NCBI GenBank assembly: GCA_019321725.1
Contig: CM033106.1
Location: forward strand, 22,628,965-22,692,964
Length of the DNA stretch: 64,000 nt
DNA from: Paulownia fortunei
Lineage: Eukaryota > Streptophyta > Magnoliopsida > Lamiales > Paulowniaceae
Direction of reading: 5' to 3'
The first letter of the stretch is position 1. Each line of letters starts with the position of its first letter. Position numbers and translations under genes: made by a program. The notes beneath the pieces were generated by a model that saw nothing but the letters and a program-made list of their open reading frames with translations, was not told the DNA's origin and did no database searches. This document shows positions 46,324-59,374 of the stretch, one piece after another.

Positions 46324-48266
46324 TGACACCCCTTAACCTAACTGCAAAAAATAAATAAGTTGATACAGTTAAATCAAGAAATGTTAACTTTTTATCAATA
46401 CTAGAGCTATAGTTTTAATAAAAGTTCCTTTTTTTGGCTATAAGAGAAAGAACTTGAATTCATTTGTTGTTTCATTTCATTTAAACACACCATATACATA
46501 AATCAAAACTGAGTACATCTATTTACAAAATCATAATAGAGCAATTTATTTAAAAACAAAATAGAGTTTTCAAAATAGGCTACAAAACAGTTTAAAGTAT
46601 GGCATATGAACAAATCTCTGTCCAGCCGCTCTAGAGACTCAGTCAACCTCTAAAATTATATATTTTTAGTTGCGTCACATGAATCTAATGAGCTAAAGGT
46701 TCAGTAAGGTGAAATTGATGCAATAACAAATAGCGTACATGCAAATCATTAAATGCATTATTCAATTTAATAACTTTCATTCATAAATCATTCTTTAAGG
46801 CCCTTAAAGTGTGGTACCTAACTAATAGCGATAGATTATGATTTTTGAAACATGTTCATAATGATTGTCCAATAAGAGAAATAATACGGGGTTTCCATAC
46901 TTGGTCTTTCAATCTCAGGTATTGGTCTTATTTTGTCTCATTCAGTATGACTTTCCTATATCGATTTTTCAATCTCAAGTATTTGCTACCATTTGTTGGG
47001 TTCGTCGGTCCCTCCCGCGTTCCTTGCCTACCTGACCATTAATCAAGTATTGTACTTCCTTTTCAAAAATCTCATTATATTTTTAATATAGTATCATGCT
47101 TCATGAATCATGTATGCATCAAACATTATATCATTTGGCAAATAAGAATAATTACATTAAAACATGAACAACATTATATGATTCTTATGATATAACAAAT
47201 GAAAGTTTCAACTTACCTCAAGTTTAAGCTAAGTGAAAAGGTCAATTTCTTTATAAGATAGGATGTGTTAAAGGCCTAATATAATCAAATCATGTATCTT
47301 TTTATATTTTTTTAATAAATTACATAATATATTCTAATTAAAATCATATACACTTTTCACTGTTTTGTAAACATTTTCATATCAATTACATGACCTCAAA
47401 AATAATGCATACTTCATATTTTACTACTAATCCAAGACATTAAACATTAGGGCAGCCATTAAATATGAGCACAATCCGAATTAAAATGACATAAACTCAA
47501 TTCTAACTTAAATTGATTCTAACCTTCAATTAAGAAAACTAATTGCTATTGTTCACAATCATTTTAGTCACTTCCAAACACAATATAAGAATTACAAGAT
47601 TAATAAAAATAAGTAAATTAAGCATATTTCACAAGACTATCAATTTTGCTAGAAACTAGTTTAATTAGCTTGATTTTGGCTTCAAGTCTATCCCACTTAA
47701 GTTTTCATTCATACAAAAACGTACTAAAATACGTAACCATCCAAGATACTATAAAGTCATCATATGAAACATTGAAAAAGAATATACCTTGATTAAATTG
47801 TAATTAACCTTCAAAATCAACGGTTTTCAAACTTAAAATGGTGGAAACTTGTTCTAATTTGTGTTCTATGGTTTCCTATAGATTGAATTTAATTTTTGTG
47901 AGTAAGAGAGTGTAGAAATTTTGGAGAAACTTTGGATAAGAAAGCTAGTCATTTTTTACGAGCTTCCATAAGAAAATATGGCTAAAAATGACTTGTTTGA
48001 TATTTCAGAGACAGGTAAGTGGAGAGTGGTGATTGGTTGACTCATGCTTGGTGTCTTGTCATGAAAAGAACCATATTTATGGGCTAAGAAGATGACAAAA
48101 ATTGATACTTTGGTATTATAATCAAGTGCAATGTGTTTTAGAATGATTTCATGCAACCTAGTCAACCAACCAATCAAATTGCATCATTTTGCCTACTTTT
48201 AGCTCTTAGTCAAATGTAACATATTTCAAGAAAATATTTAGGCAAATAATCACTTTAGAATGTTAC
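46324..48266 (-). repeat. 5' LTR of the gypsy element (outer end approximate)
   Basis: On the minus strand it ends ...AAGGGGTGTCA at 46324, next to the primer site. The start is placed at TGTAACATTCTAAAGTG (plus strand ...GAATGTTACA at 48266), a usual chromoviral LTR start. About 1.9 kb, without coding capacity. With no second LTR the outer limit is unproven. Confidence 0.6.
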
Positions 48267-48570
48267 AAGTATAGAGCAATACAAATAATTCATTTCATGG
48301 TCGTTCAACACATCAATCTTTCTTAATCAAGATATCGAGTTTTTCACTACGAAAAGACACTTAAGGAATATATTAAATCAAGAACCAAAAGTTTAATATC
48401 ATATTTTATGTACTAATACATGTTAATGCATAACTGGAGCACATAATAATAATAATTACTCATATTCGTGCAATCATGCTATTTGTATGCCATAATCCAA
48501 TAATGCGTATTGATTAGATGCATATTCATGCAAAATACTTATTATTGGCTATGCAAGAGATAATTAGGCA

Positions 48571-50103
48571 TTATAGTTTTGCTTTAGTTTCTTTCACAAA
48601 TTCAATCTTTGATTTGGAATCTTTCTTTGTATTTGAACACTTATAAATATAATCATGGCCTTGATGATACCGTCTAACTTGTCCAATAGAGAGGATTTCA
48701 TCAAGTTTAGCTTTACCAGTGTTCATTCTAGATAAAGAAGTTGTGACTTTTTCAACTTAGCAAGTGTGTCAATGAGGATCTTATCCTTCTTAACAATTTG
48801 GAGTTTACTATGTTCCAACTCATGTTTTAACTCCATTGTTTGACATGAAAGTTTAACAACCTATTTCTCTAATGACATGTTAGTCTTACCAATTTCAAGC
48901 CATTTGTGGTACATCTAGTTATACACCTTCTCTATTTCCTCAAGACTTGGTTTATCACCATCATAATCATCACTGCTGCAGTTAAAATCATCATCAGTTG
49001 AAATATTTTGAATAATTTTTCTTTACCTTTTGAAGTAGAAACACACAATATTCCAACTGGTGTTTCAACATGATTTGTGACAACATTTTTCAAACTGGAT
49101 AATTACATATTGTTTAGCACAAAGAGCAAAATGATTGCTCACAACATCATCTTCTTCTTCCTGGTTGTCCTCTGATTCAACATCACTCTATGTTTTGTTT
49201 AGTGATCTTCTCTTCTTCTTGAGAGTGTTTGCACATTATGATTAGATATGTCCATAGCCTTCACACTCTCTGCATTGGATCCATTTATCTTTCCTGTCAT
49301 TAGAAAATGAAGAAGGATCAAAAACGCTTTTATTTTTAGGAACATTAGAATTCTTACCTCCTTTAGATTTTTTATCTTTCATCTTTTTCAAGAATTTTCC
49401 AAAGTTTTTGGTAAGAAGAACCAGTCGATCAGTCATGTCATGAATATCAGTTTGAACATCATCTTCAGTTTCCTAAGATTTAGCTCACAGCGTAATTCCC
49501 TTATCTTTTTGCTATTTATCTTATTTTAAATTCAACTCGAAGGTATGCACTGAGCCCATAAGTTCATCTTTGGTAACATCTTTGGCTTTTTCAATAGCGG
49601 TAACTTTGTGAGCAAACCTATCAGGCAGGGATCTCAACTTCTTCCTCACTAGCTTTGTATCCTCATACTTTTCACCTAGGGCATGGGTGTCATTTAGAAT
49701 GTTATTGAGCTTGGTGTTGAAGTCAGTAATGGTTTCATTCTCTTTCATTCTAAGGTCTTCAAATCTGAAAGCTAACATTTATAACTTTGAAAGTCTGACG
49801 GATGTATTTCCTTCATAGGCCACTTGAAGTATGTCCCATATATACTTAGCGATTTCACATGTTACAATAAGCCTGAATTAGTTTAAGTTAACGACAGTAA
49901 ATATAGCATTCAAGGCTTTAGAATTGTTGTTTGCAAGTTCATCTTTAGCAGTAGTCCACAAGGATTCTGGTTTGGAAACCACCTCCTTTTTCTCATTTTC
50001 CATGACCAAATGTGTCCAACCATTAACAACGGATCGCCATTCTTTCTCTCCAACAATGGTGGGCATGTAACTAAGTCTTCTTCACGTAGGATATCCATAT
50101 CTG
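48571..50103 (-). pseudogene. Sirevirus-like copia gag
   Basis: Minus strand, beginning near 50103 (MDILREEDLV). Then the UBN2 gag fold (49900-49520, with a FEDLRMKENETITDFNTKLN-type block and KLVRKKLRSLPDRF), a Lys-rich segment, and a zinc knuckle QCRECEGYGHI (about 49274-49240), whose CxECxGxGHI form is characteristic of Sireviruses. A long acidic and coiled-coil-like C-terminal extension follows, ending KLDEILSIGQVRRYHQG and a stop at 48573-48571. Stops and frameshifts throughout. Pol is missing; the element breaks off at its gag end. Confidence 0.85.
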
Positions 50104-50173
50104 TAGCTAAAAATAACAATTGATTAGTCCAAGATCTCACTAAGTATGTCCAGTGTCTACCATTTATGCCACT

Positions 50174-51147
50174 TGTTAAAATCTGTTGTCATCTAAATTA
50201 ATTCAATTTAACATTTTTACTAGATTTGTGATATTTCAGTTTAATGTTATAACATTAGTTAGAACATGAACACAGATGCACAACAAAAATTAAAATTGAC
50301 ACCAGCAATTTTAACGAGATTCGGATATCAAATATCCTACTCCGCAAGGCCACGCTCAGAGAGAAAACAATCCACTATCAGTAAAAAATTACACAATACG
50401 ATAAAAGGACTTATAAAACAAAACTAAAGACTCTCTCTTTGTTTTGATGCCAGTCTTGTATTATTCCACTAGTGGACTTATTTGCGAGATCCCCACAACT
50501 TGAATCTGTTTTGTTGAACTCCATTCAACGCTGAACCCCTTTAGATAGCAGGGCGTCTTCTCTCGAAGGCTCACCTTATTCTCCCAAAGGATGTTCAATG
50601 GCGATGTTCCAACAACGTTTGAAACACACATGTAACTCCAAAAAATTTTGAAGCTCAATTCTTGATGATCGATCTCTGATACCTGGAACTTAGAATCTAC
50701 TGCAACATATCTGAATATAGTCTATGAAATCCACAACCTAAAACTAATGCAGGAATGTATTTAAATACACATATTTCAATAGTTAGATTCCTAATTAACT
50801 ACGTAGAATGTTACCTAGTCTACCTCAAAGACTTTCCCAACACAAACTTTCTATGTTTAACATTCAATTTCAACTCGAATTCCTACTCTAAATAACAAGA
50901 TTCAGACACTCAATCTTGGTAGAAAATCGATCGGAAGCTTTTTTAAATTCTGATTCATCTGGATAAGGCAAGTGTAATATCTTAATCCAATATGGTAAGT
51001 ATGAAGAATCATAATCCTATAAGGAAAACAAATTATAATAGTTAGTCTTGCACTAAAATTCTCATTAAAAATATGAAAAATTCAACTTACCATAATTAGG
51101 GAATCCAATTAAATTTAATTTGTATTTTGCACAAAAAAATGCCAACA
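50174..51147 (-). repeat. 5' LTR of the Sirevirus-like element
   Basis: Minus strand TGTTGGCATTTTTTTGTGC at 51147 to ...TTTTAACA at 50174, 974 bp with TG...CA ends. A degenerate primer site TGGCATAAATGG (50170-50159) follows two bases further on. The internal ACGAGATTCGGATATC (plus strand about 50318) is a phrase common in plant copia LTRs. Inner boundary good, outer boundary inferred from the TGTTGGCA start. Confidence 0.68.
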
Positions 51148-52770
51148 AATAATAATTAAGTCATGGACTTAATAAGATTTATAGAATATTTGGCAGCATA
51201 AGATCTGATACAAGGATAATTCATCACCTTGCCATTATGTGATAGTCCAATCCTCAAACTATTGTAAATTGTTGCTAGAACACAAAATCCCAACTCGACC
51301 AGATCAATCTTCTTATACTCCACTAGTAAGTGCCAACTAGGAAACCAAAACAATGGATTAATTCTCAATTCTCGTGGTTTAGGACTCAATATTAGCCCTT
51401 AGCATAGTAATACAAATGTTATAGAATGCCTCGTGTTGATCATAGTATGTCATTTGGCATACATAATCGTTCACTAAGCAAAACACCATTCACAAGATCA
51501 TCGCATAATGTACTCAATGAAAATTTATCATTCATAAAAAAGACCAAATCAATACAAAAATCATCAAGTCACAAGGTTAGCATTGTCCATTTCTCTAAGA
51601 TATTATAAAATTACATTTTGTTTTGTAGCTTAATTATTATTATTATTATTATTGTACTTTTATTTTAATCACAAGCATTATTTTATACAAAACTCTACTC
51701 GTATATCAGCAAATATCATATATTATTAATGATTCATTTGTAAAAATATGAGTAATAAAATGTACGATCTCATCATAATTTTTAGACACGACATATAAAT
51801 TTATTTAAGTTAACATTTCACACTACCAAAGTAGTAATGGATGAGAAAACAGATTGATCAAAAAAGTAGATTGAATAGAGTATTTAAAGACATAAAATAA
51901 ATAGTTAAAATTTAAGTAATAATTTTAATTAAATAAATTTTTAATCTATAAACTTTAATTATTTAAATTTTTGGTTGCATTATCTTCTTTATTTGACCTT
52001 GTCGATTCGAGTTATTCTCTTTTTATTTGGTTTCATAGAATTTCTTGTATCTTTTTTAATTTATGTTATATCTTCTCTGTAATTTAGTTGTTGATCTGGC
52101 ATTTTTTATTCTTTTCAATTGATAAAATGATAACAATAGAATAAAATCATGAATAAAATAAAATCACATAATTTTATAATTTTAATATTAATCAACATCA
52201 ATTAAAAATTTTGAGAAAATGAAAGTAAAGAAAATAGTAAATGAAGAGCTTGCTCATTGAATTCTATATACTCTTAGATATTTATAATAACTGTAAGCCA
52301 CGAGAAATAAATTGCTGTAAAAATTATTAATTGGTTTGCCTAACTCAAAAAGACTTTATACATATTATTGAATTTGATATTTTTCTATCAATATAAAGAC
52401 AAAATACATTTTTGGTCCTATTACTTGGCTTGTTTTTATTTTGGTCCTCTAAAATGTAGATTACCAACTTAGATATACTATCTTTCAAATTTTGGCATTG
52501 AATTTGGAAACTTTTCAGAAATAGATGAACAATTAACAATGTAAATTTTTTTATTGATTATTTTTATAAGAAACATGCTAAATTTTCTCTCCAAATCAAG
52601 TTTAATATATTTTTCCTTCAAAATATTGAAAATGAAAAAGAAAATGGAAGTGGAATAAATATCAAATAATGATTAAATCTCTTAGTTGAGATCTAACTTG
52701 GACCGAGTCATTTCAATCATTTTTTTTTCTTTTTCTTTATTTTTTAGATTTAAATAAATATCAAATAAAA
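51148..52770. other. AT-rich non-coding stretch
   Basis: No family motifs in the short frames. An (ATT)n microsatellite occurs near 51631-51652. 52385-52700 is non-coding AT-rich DNA leading up to the tandem-repeat region. Confidence 0.5.
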
Positions 52771-52796
52771 TATGTATTTCCGCTCATCCCAAAAGA

Positions 52797-55486
52797 AGCT
52801 CACAATCTTCGCACCCCCAACAGGAGGTCTTGTGCCCTCACACCCCCAAGATGTGGTCTCGTGCCATCGCGTCCCTATGAAGAGTTCGCATGCCATTGCG
52901 CCCCTACGAAGAGCTCGCATACTATTATGCCACCAGGAGGAGCTCCCGCTATTGTACCCATAGGAGCTCATGCGCTCGTGCCTTCAAGAAATTCTACCAG
53001 TAGAGAAGAGACCAATTACTTAGAAAATTTCTACAAAATTTAGCCCCTAAGGCTAGCATTTTAACTCAAGTTGTCAAGCCCCAAGTAGCTCTTATTCAAG
53101 TACTTAGTAAATTTTTTCAAGATCAATAAAGTTCTTTACCTTGCGTTACAACTACTTATCTGCATGCTCTACTACTTAACAAAACTACTACCACCAACCC
53201 TAAAGGTCGACGAGATTGCCTTGAGGTTACTAATGAGTCTGGCCAGCTCGACCCCAGAATCTCACAAGTTTGACTTCTCTTGAGGCCAATGGCAAAGCGC
53301 ATCCTAAGATTACCCGTCATCCCTTGAGGTTAGCCAAAACCTAGCCCTAGATAGTTCAAGGGAATTCTTCCGAGATAAAAAACTTAAAATATCTATACAT
53401 CCTGGGATTACCTGCCATTCCTTGAGATTAGCCAAAGTCTAGCCCCGAATGGTTCAAGGGAATCCCCATGAGATAAAAACTTAGGAGCCCTACTAGCATC
53501 CACACTTAAGAGGTCCTACCGACCTCCACTCTCGAGCAGCTCTACCGACTCCCACACTTAAAAGGTCCTATTGACCTCTACCTTCGAGGAGCCCTACCAA
53601 CTTCTATAATTGAGAGGTTCTATCGATATCCACCTTCGAGCAGCGCTATTGGCTCTCACACTTTGAGATGTCCTACTGACCTCCAACCTTGAGGAGCCCT
53701 ACCGGCTCGCCAATATAAAAATCCATGCCGACTTTTTCCATTAAGGGTAATATAAAGTAAATAACCATCGCATAAAATAACCAGAAAAGTCTAAGTAAAT
53801 AAACTAAGCATATGAAGAAGATGAACAGTTAACATTGGCTAAGCCCCTGATGACCTACGACCACATGGACTGCAAAGCACTGCTATAAAGTGGATTGTGA
53901 CCAGGAGAAGACGAGCAACCTCACTTGCATATAAAGAAAGACCACTCCAAGTCAAATCTAGGTTAAGCCCAACAAGCCTGACGTGTTTTACTTGGAAAAA
54001 AAATAGGACGAGCCAAGTATAGCTTGACCTGGTCAGGTCGAGCTGAGGCTCAATCGAGAAAAAAAAATAGGGCAAGCCCAGGGAGTTCGACCTAATTAGG
54101 TAGAGTTGAGGCTTGACTTGAAAAAAAATAACAGAAAAAGGAAAAAGTAGAAGTAAAAGACGTCGTCCATATTATTGTGCCCTCACGTGGAGCTCACACG
54201 CCAATGCACCCTTAATAGGTGCTCTCACACCCTATGGAGAGCTCTTGCGCTATCGCGTCCCTAAGAGGAATCTCGGCGCCATTGCCCCTAGGATGAGCTC
54301 ATAAGCCATTGCTACCCTAAGAGAAGTTCTCGCGCCTCCAAGAGGAGCTCGCGATAAGGAAAGACTAAATAGTGCAACCTCCATATAAAATGACAAACTT
54401 GAAAAGAGTGACCTCGCGATGACCTACATTCGTCGCCCTTCGGAGGGGAAGAAGATATACTACTACCTTTGCTCCTATAGTGGCACCTCTATCAACACCA
54501 CTCATCTTGCCTAGAGTAGGTGGTGCGCCCCTTTCGCTAAGAGCATGTGAAAGACTAGACTCTCTAAACTTACGGGACCATGGGGTAAAAAATAAATGAT
54601 CTCTATGAACCCGAGTAAAAATTACACTAAGTAATTGGACTCAACATGACCACTCCAACTAACTCCCTGACTAAATGAAACGATCAAACTGAAAAGGATG
54701 CAAAGATGATAATTGGCAATTACAACATGCTCACACTGTGCTCGACAAGCTCGTGTGACTGCGTTCTTGACCTGCGCATATGTTATGCTCGACCAGGGCA
54801 TGTGCACCATGCTAGACCTATGCACACATTGTGCCCAACTTGTTCCCTCAACCTACACGCATACAACACGCTTGACCTACATATAGTACTTGACCTGCCG
54901 GCATGTGCGCCACCACCGATTGACCTGGGTAGTAATCTTTGCATGAACACTACTCGACGTGATGGTAGGCAAACATAACTCCAGCGACAATGCCCTAATG
55001 TCATCCCCTCCAACTTCTACGGCATCACTAGGCCACGATTATCTTAATTTTAAACTTCGCCATGAGATAGTATTGTTGTGTTCGACACAATATCAAGAAG
55101 AAGAGACAATAAGGCAATAGCAAGAAAAAGAGACTGACAAAAATCTAAGTATTTCCATTACCAACACATTGAAAACCCATGCAATCCCTAAAAATGGCCT
55201 ACGCATAAGCACAACAAAAAGCCTACACACTCAACTCAAAACTCAACTTGACAGATGGAATGTAACCCAAAACTATTCACCCCTAAAGATGACCTACCCC
55301 AAGCCATTCATCCCAAGAGATGACATGCCACAAGCTACACACCCCAAGAGGTGACATACATCGAGCTACTCACCCCAAGAGGTGATCTGCCCCAAGCTAT
55401 TCATCTCAATAGGTGACACACTCCAACACTCTTTACTCTCAACCAACTCTCCCTACACTAGGTTTGATCGAGAATAGGGGGCTTAT
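52797..55486 (+). repeat. Cluster of short tandem-repeat arrays (putative Tat-type 3' untranslated region)
   Basis: Five distinct arrays without coding capacity. A ~29-bp unit (CGCCCCTA-GA-GAGCTCGCA type) occurs at 52797-52995 and again at 54175-54352. A ~52-bp unit (CTACCGACTCC...GGTCC...GACCTC) occupies 53480-53725. A diverged ~30-bp unit with GCTCGACC lies at 54720-54940. A ~32-bp unit (CACCCCAAGAGGTGACATAC) lies at 55265-55440. The segment is richer in GC than its surroundings. It runs into a G-rich purine tract and an LTR-like sequence at 55487. Tat/Ogre-lineage gypsy elements are known for variable, tandemly repetitive 3' untranslated regions, which this resembles. Confidence 0.7.
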
Positions 55487-55996
55487 GATGGTTTATGAGC
55501 CCAAAATAGGCCCAAAAGGCTAAGTTCAAGAAGTCTGTCTAGATTATCTTATGATGGGCCATGAGCCAAAAATAGGCCCAATAGGCTAAGTTCAAGAGGT
55601 CCGTCTAGATTATCTTATGATATGTCATGAGCCCAAAATAAGCTCAAGAGGCTAAGTTCAAGAGGTCCGTTTAGATTGTGGGCTGGAATAAAGACATAAC
55701 CCAATGGACTGTGTTCATGGGCTCTACAAGATAATAAGACAAATTGGGTTATAATACTCAACCTAAGCCCATTAGGCTATAAGGTCAATTCCCACGAAAA
55801 CCCTCACATCAATACTATAAATATCCCCAATCTTCATTATTGAAAAGTATACGATTAATTATGCACTTATATGCTCTCAAGATTTACGACTTGCATTTAT
55901 TTTCTCTAGAACTGAGTTGAGCATAGGAGGGTTTTTGTCGGGTCAACCATCGATACCCCTAATGATTTTTATGATGCAGGAAATAACCTGCTCAAC
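55487..55996 (+). repeat. Tat-like LTR with 66-bp tandem repeats
   Basis: A polypurine-like GAATAGGGGGC (from about 55471) precedes TGATGGTTTATGAGCCC. Three 66-bp units start at 55483, 55549 and 55615. A TATA box (ACTATAAATATCCCC, about 55814) precedes a transcript-start-like region, and GAGTTGAGCATAGGAGGGTTTTTGTCGG (split here only for reading: GAGTTGAGCATAGGAGGG then TTTTTGTCGG) resembles the R-U5 region of Tat LTRs. The end is placed at ...GCTCAACA, 55996. No second LTR in the window. Confidence 0.55.
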
Positions 55997-57205
55997 AATC
56001 TGAGTTCAGCAAAAGTACTACTAAAAGGAATGATACCACATCACTAGAAGATCAGCAAAGTCAACCATATTTGAAGAACTAAAAACATATTAACGAAATT
56101 CTAAGAAGTGGCTAGAGTTCAAGACTAGAGGAAGAGGGCTAAAGGGTCACAGCAAAGTGAGGACCCATTACCTTTAAAGGATTAAGTTATATTTGTAAAC
56201 TTTATTTTATTAAATTGCTATAATCCAAACCAACAGATAGAAAAGCAAAAATGAGGCAAATGGGACGAAAAGAACAACAGGCTATAACTTAGACTTTGAC
56301 TGTACAAATAGTATGAAAAAATCGAGACACCTATAAAAGAAAGCTGAAGACAGAAGCAAAAGAGAGAAGTCTTTGATAATTTTCTGAAAAACTTGAGATA
56401 TACACGCAAAAAGGCAATCTTCAGACTATGAGACATAAAAATCAGTTTGAGATAAAAAAAAAACACTCAGCAAATCTTCATGTGCAAAATTTTTTTCTGA
56501 GTGACACACTTAACACTACCATCAAAGGGCTATTGGGGTAAACTTGAACCTGTGTGGGAAAAATTAAGAACTCGGACCTGTGTTGAAGAGTTGAAACTCA
56601 AACTTGTGTGGAAAGACTAAGATGCATTATTACAGGAGTTCGGGGAATGAGAGGCTGAGAAGAAATTAGAGGCTTAGTTATGGGAACTAAGTGGTTGTAA
56701 TATAATTGATTTGGTTATAAATCTTAATTTGTTTTAGTAGATTCCTCTTATGTGTTAGGAGTATAGTGGAGTTAAAAGAATACCCTACCTTTCAACCACT
56801 ATAAAATTACTCTGTTGTTTATATTTCTACATTTTACATTCCAATAATTTGATTTACTTGCTTACTTGTTTATTTGTAGTTGTGTTTATCCACTTACATT
56901 ACTCAAACTGCATCACACTACATATGAAATGACACATATAGTTAAGTGTTTATTAATATTTTCATTACATAAGCCTGAGGTTCATTGAGTTATTTTTAAA
57001 AGGTTCACACCAACTAGAACATCTCAGTGAGCAACTTAGTTTATACCTCATTAATCTAAAACCAGACCCTAGTATTTTAAAAAGAAAACGAGTTTAAAGT
57101 TCAAAAGTTGGCATTTCCAAAAGGGCTTTGAAATTTTAGTGAAAAGTTTTGGAAGGTCTATTCAAGTATCCCCCAGACTTTTTCATGCCACTTGGGACCA
57201 ATAAG
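55997..57205 (+). repeat. Copia LTR end and undefined upstream sequence
   Basis: Non-coding. The part before the primer site (at least 56530-57203) is LTR-like: repeated 'ctcgaacttgtgtggaa' phrases at 56546-56625 and a terminal CTTGGGACCAATA before AG and the primer site. The 5' limit is not visible, so the start of the LTR is unknown. Confidence 0.45.
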
Positions 57206-57217
57206 TGGTATCAGAGC
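57206..57217 (+). other. Primer-binding site, initiator tRNA-Met type
   Basis: A perfect TGGTATCAGAGC. It marks the end of a 5' LTR immediately to the left and fixes the plus orientation of the gag that follows. Confidence 0.9.
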
Positions 57218-57299
57218 AATTAACTGTTGTTACGTTTTTTCAAATCTCACAATTTGAGTCATATCCATTTTCCTTGAGAACTTATACTCATTTTTCAAC

Positions 57300-58075
57300 A
57301 TGAAAAATATTGATAGCATATCGAGATTTCTTATGTTTTCTATTGATGATAATGATGATTGGAAGATTCATATGCAGGCACACTTGTCATCATTAGACGG
57401 TGACATACAAAAGATGTTAGAAGAAGGTCTACTGAGAAAAAAAAATACAGATCCATCCAGTAGAAGAGCTTGCAAACAAACCAAAATTCGAATGTCGCCC
57501 ACTAACAAAAAGAAGGCAAGTCTGGACAACGTAGCCAAAGGCATACTTTTTAAACCTCTTCAGAAGATTATGTTCAACTAAATCAAGAAATGTTAGATTG
57601 CACAGGAGATCTAGAAAAAGATCACCATGATCCATGAAGGGACAAATAAAAAAAGAGAACAAGTTCTCTTTAGTAATTTAAAAGTTCGAAAACTTCAAGA
57701 TGAAGCCAGGAGAAATCTTGGATGCAATGGATAAGAGGTTTATCACTCTCATCATTGAACTCACACTCTTTAAAAAGAGTACACAAATAAAGAAATGGTG
57801 TTGAATGTCATCAAAGCACTTTCTAAAGAGTGGATACAAAGATAATAGCCATGAGAGAGTTGAAAGATCTCTCAAATATATCCCTCCATGAATTTTTCTT
57901 AGATCAGAACTTGTGAGTTCAAAATAGGAAGAAGAACTGAAGAAAAGATGACCACTTCAGGCCAAAGAAATACCGCATTAGTAGTCATATATCACAATGA
58001 AAGGATTTCTGATCCATCAAATGATCTATCAATATCCCGACTAGTGAGAAACTTTTAGAGGTTCATGAAAAAATA
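57300..58075 (+). pseudogene. Copia gag fragment
   Basis: Starts MKNIDSISRFLMFSIDDNDD at 57300, 83 bases after the primer site, followed by WKIHMQAHLSSLDGDI. After a Lys-rich insertion and stops come FKPLQKIMFN, EGTNKKREQVLF, IIELTLFKK and MAMRELKDLS, covering the UBN2 gag domain. Homology ends near 58075; zinc knuckle and pol are missing. The frame is broken several times. Confidence 0.82.
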
Positions 58076-58652
58076 CCTTTAAAGCAAAGGACAATCATTA
58101 ACACCCAAGGGACAATCGCAAAACCAAATTTTACTAAATATTAATTACATTGAATTGCTATGTGTGGTTTTACTAAGTATTAATTCTAAATTATAGTTTT
58201 GCAAAGTAAACTGAGTGTGCAATTTTGAGCAATTTTGGGCTGTTTGGTGGTTTTAATCAGACAAAGAAAAACCAATTAAGTTATAGCAAAAACATACTTT
58301 TTCAAAATATCAAAATTCATACATTTTATTTGAAATTGTTGAATGATTGACCTTTAAAGATTGATAAAATTCCAAGAAGAAAGAAGACCAAAATTAATAA
58401 TATGCACCATGACAGGAAAGACAGACAATGAATAGAACACTTCATCAAAGAAAATGTAAAGTACTTAAAGCAGAGCATTATATATTTTACAATAGGTAGG
58501 CTAATTCACCATATGACAACTATTTTCAAAACAACAACCAACACTATTTCTGAGTCATATGGGCTTTGAAGTAACAATGCTAGGTCATGAACTAATTTAC
58601 CATTAAATGGTAATAAAAAGTCTTAAAACCAAGTGAATGGAAGAATTACAAA
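58076..58652. other. Non-coding stretch
   Basis: AT-rich, no family motif. Around 58120-58200 the phrase 'tttactaa(a/g)tattaatt' is repeated. The sequence type changes at the MITE that follows. Confidence 0.45.
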
Positions 58653-58661
58653 AAAGAAATA

Positions 58662-58904
58662 GAGTAAATTATAAAAATTATCCTTAAAGTCTAAGACATT
58701 TATAAAAAAAAAAAACCATCTAAGTTTATAAATTACAAATACCCCTTGACATTTGTTTCTACTTACTAAAATGGTATTTGTAAAAGAAAGACAAACCTCA
58801 AGGGGGTATTTGTAATATCTAAAAGGGGTAATTGTAATTTCAAAAGACAATTGAATTTTTTTATAATTAGACTAAATCTCAAGGTAAGTCTTTGTAATTC
58901 ACCC
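58662..58904. mobile_element. Mutator-like MITE, 243 bp
   Basis: Same terminal repeat family as 33437-34255: left GAGTAAATTATAAAAATTA, right (complemented) GGGTGAATTACAAAGACTTA, followed by matching internal parts. The flanks AAAGAAATA (58653-58661) and AAATAAATA (58905-58913) agree at 8 of 9 positions, as an aged 9-bp duplication would. No coding capacity. Confidence 0.75.
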
Positions 58905-59374
58905 AAATAAATATGAGTAGTGCTAAAGGCCATAAGAGAATATTGTTGAAAATAGAACATAGAAAATTTACATTCTCTATAGCAATAAAGAGTGACTCTG
59001 GAGGGAATTTCTGAATTAATAGATACATGAAAGCCCTTGGGTTTCTTGAGCAAAATAACCTTTTTGGACAATAGTTAAATAACCTACATAATTTAATTAA
59101 AAGTTGGATTAAAGTGCATAACTGTACTCAAATAATCTGTAAGAAAAATGAAAATTTTAGTATAAGCAAAGACAAAAACTATAAACTATAAAGAAAATAT
59201 TTTGTAGAGATACAAACCCAATAAAAAAAATTCCTTCAAACTCATCATCTAAGGTTATAGAAGAGCTTGATCCATCTAATTTTGGGAGATGAACAAATAA
59301 TCATTAATAAAATTAATGGATACTTGAAAGCATGATATAAAAATAGATAGAAATTTGATGTTTTTAACCTTTTT

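Noticed and set aside
54706..55013. Two overlapping frames rich in Cys/His on opposite strands
   Set aside because: They follow the tandem-repeat array and show repeat periodicity, not protein motifs.
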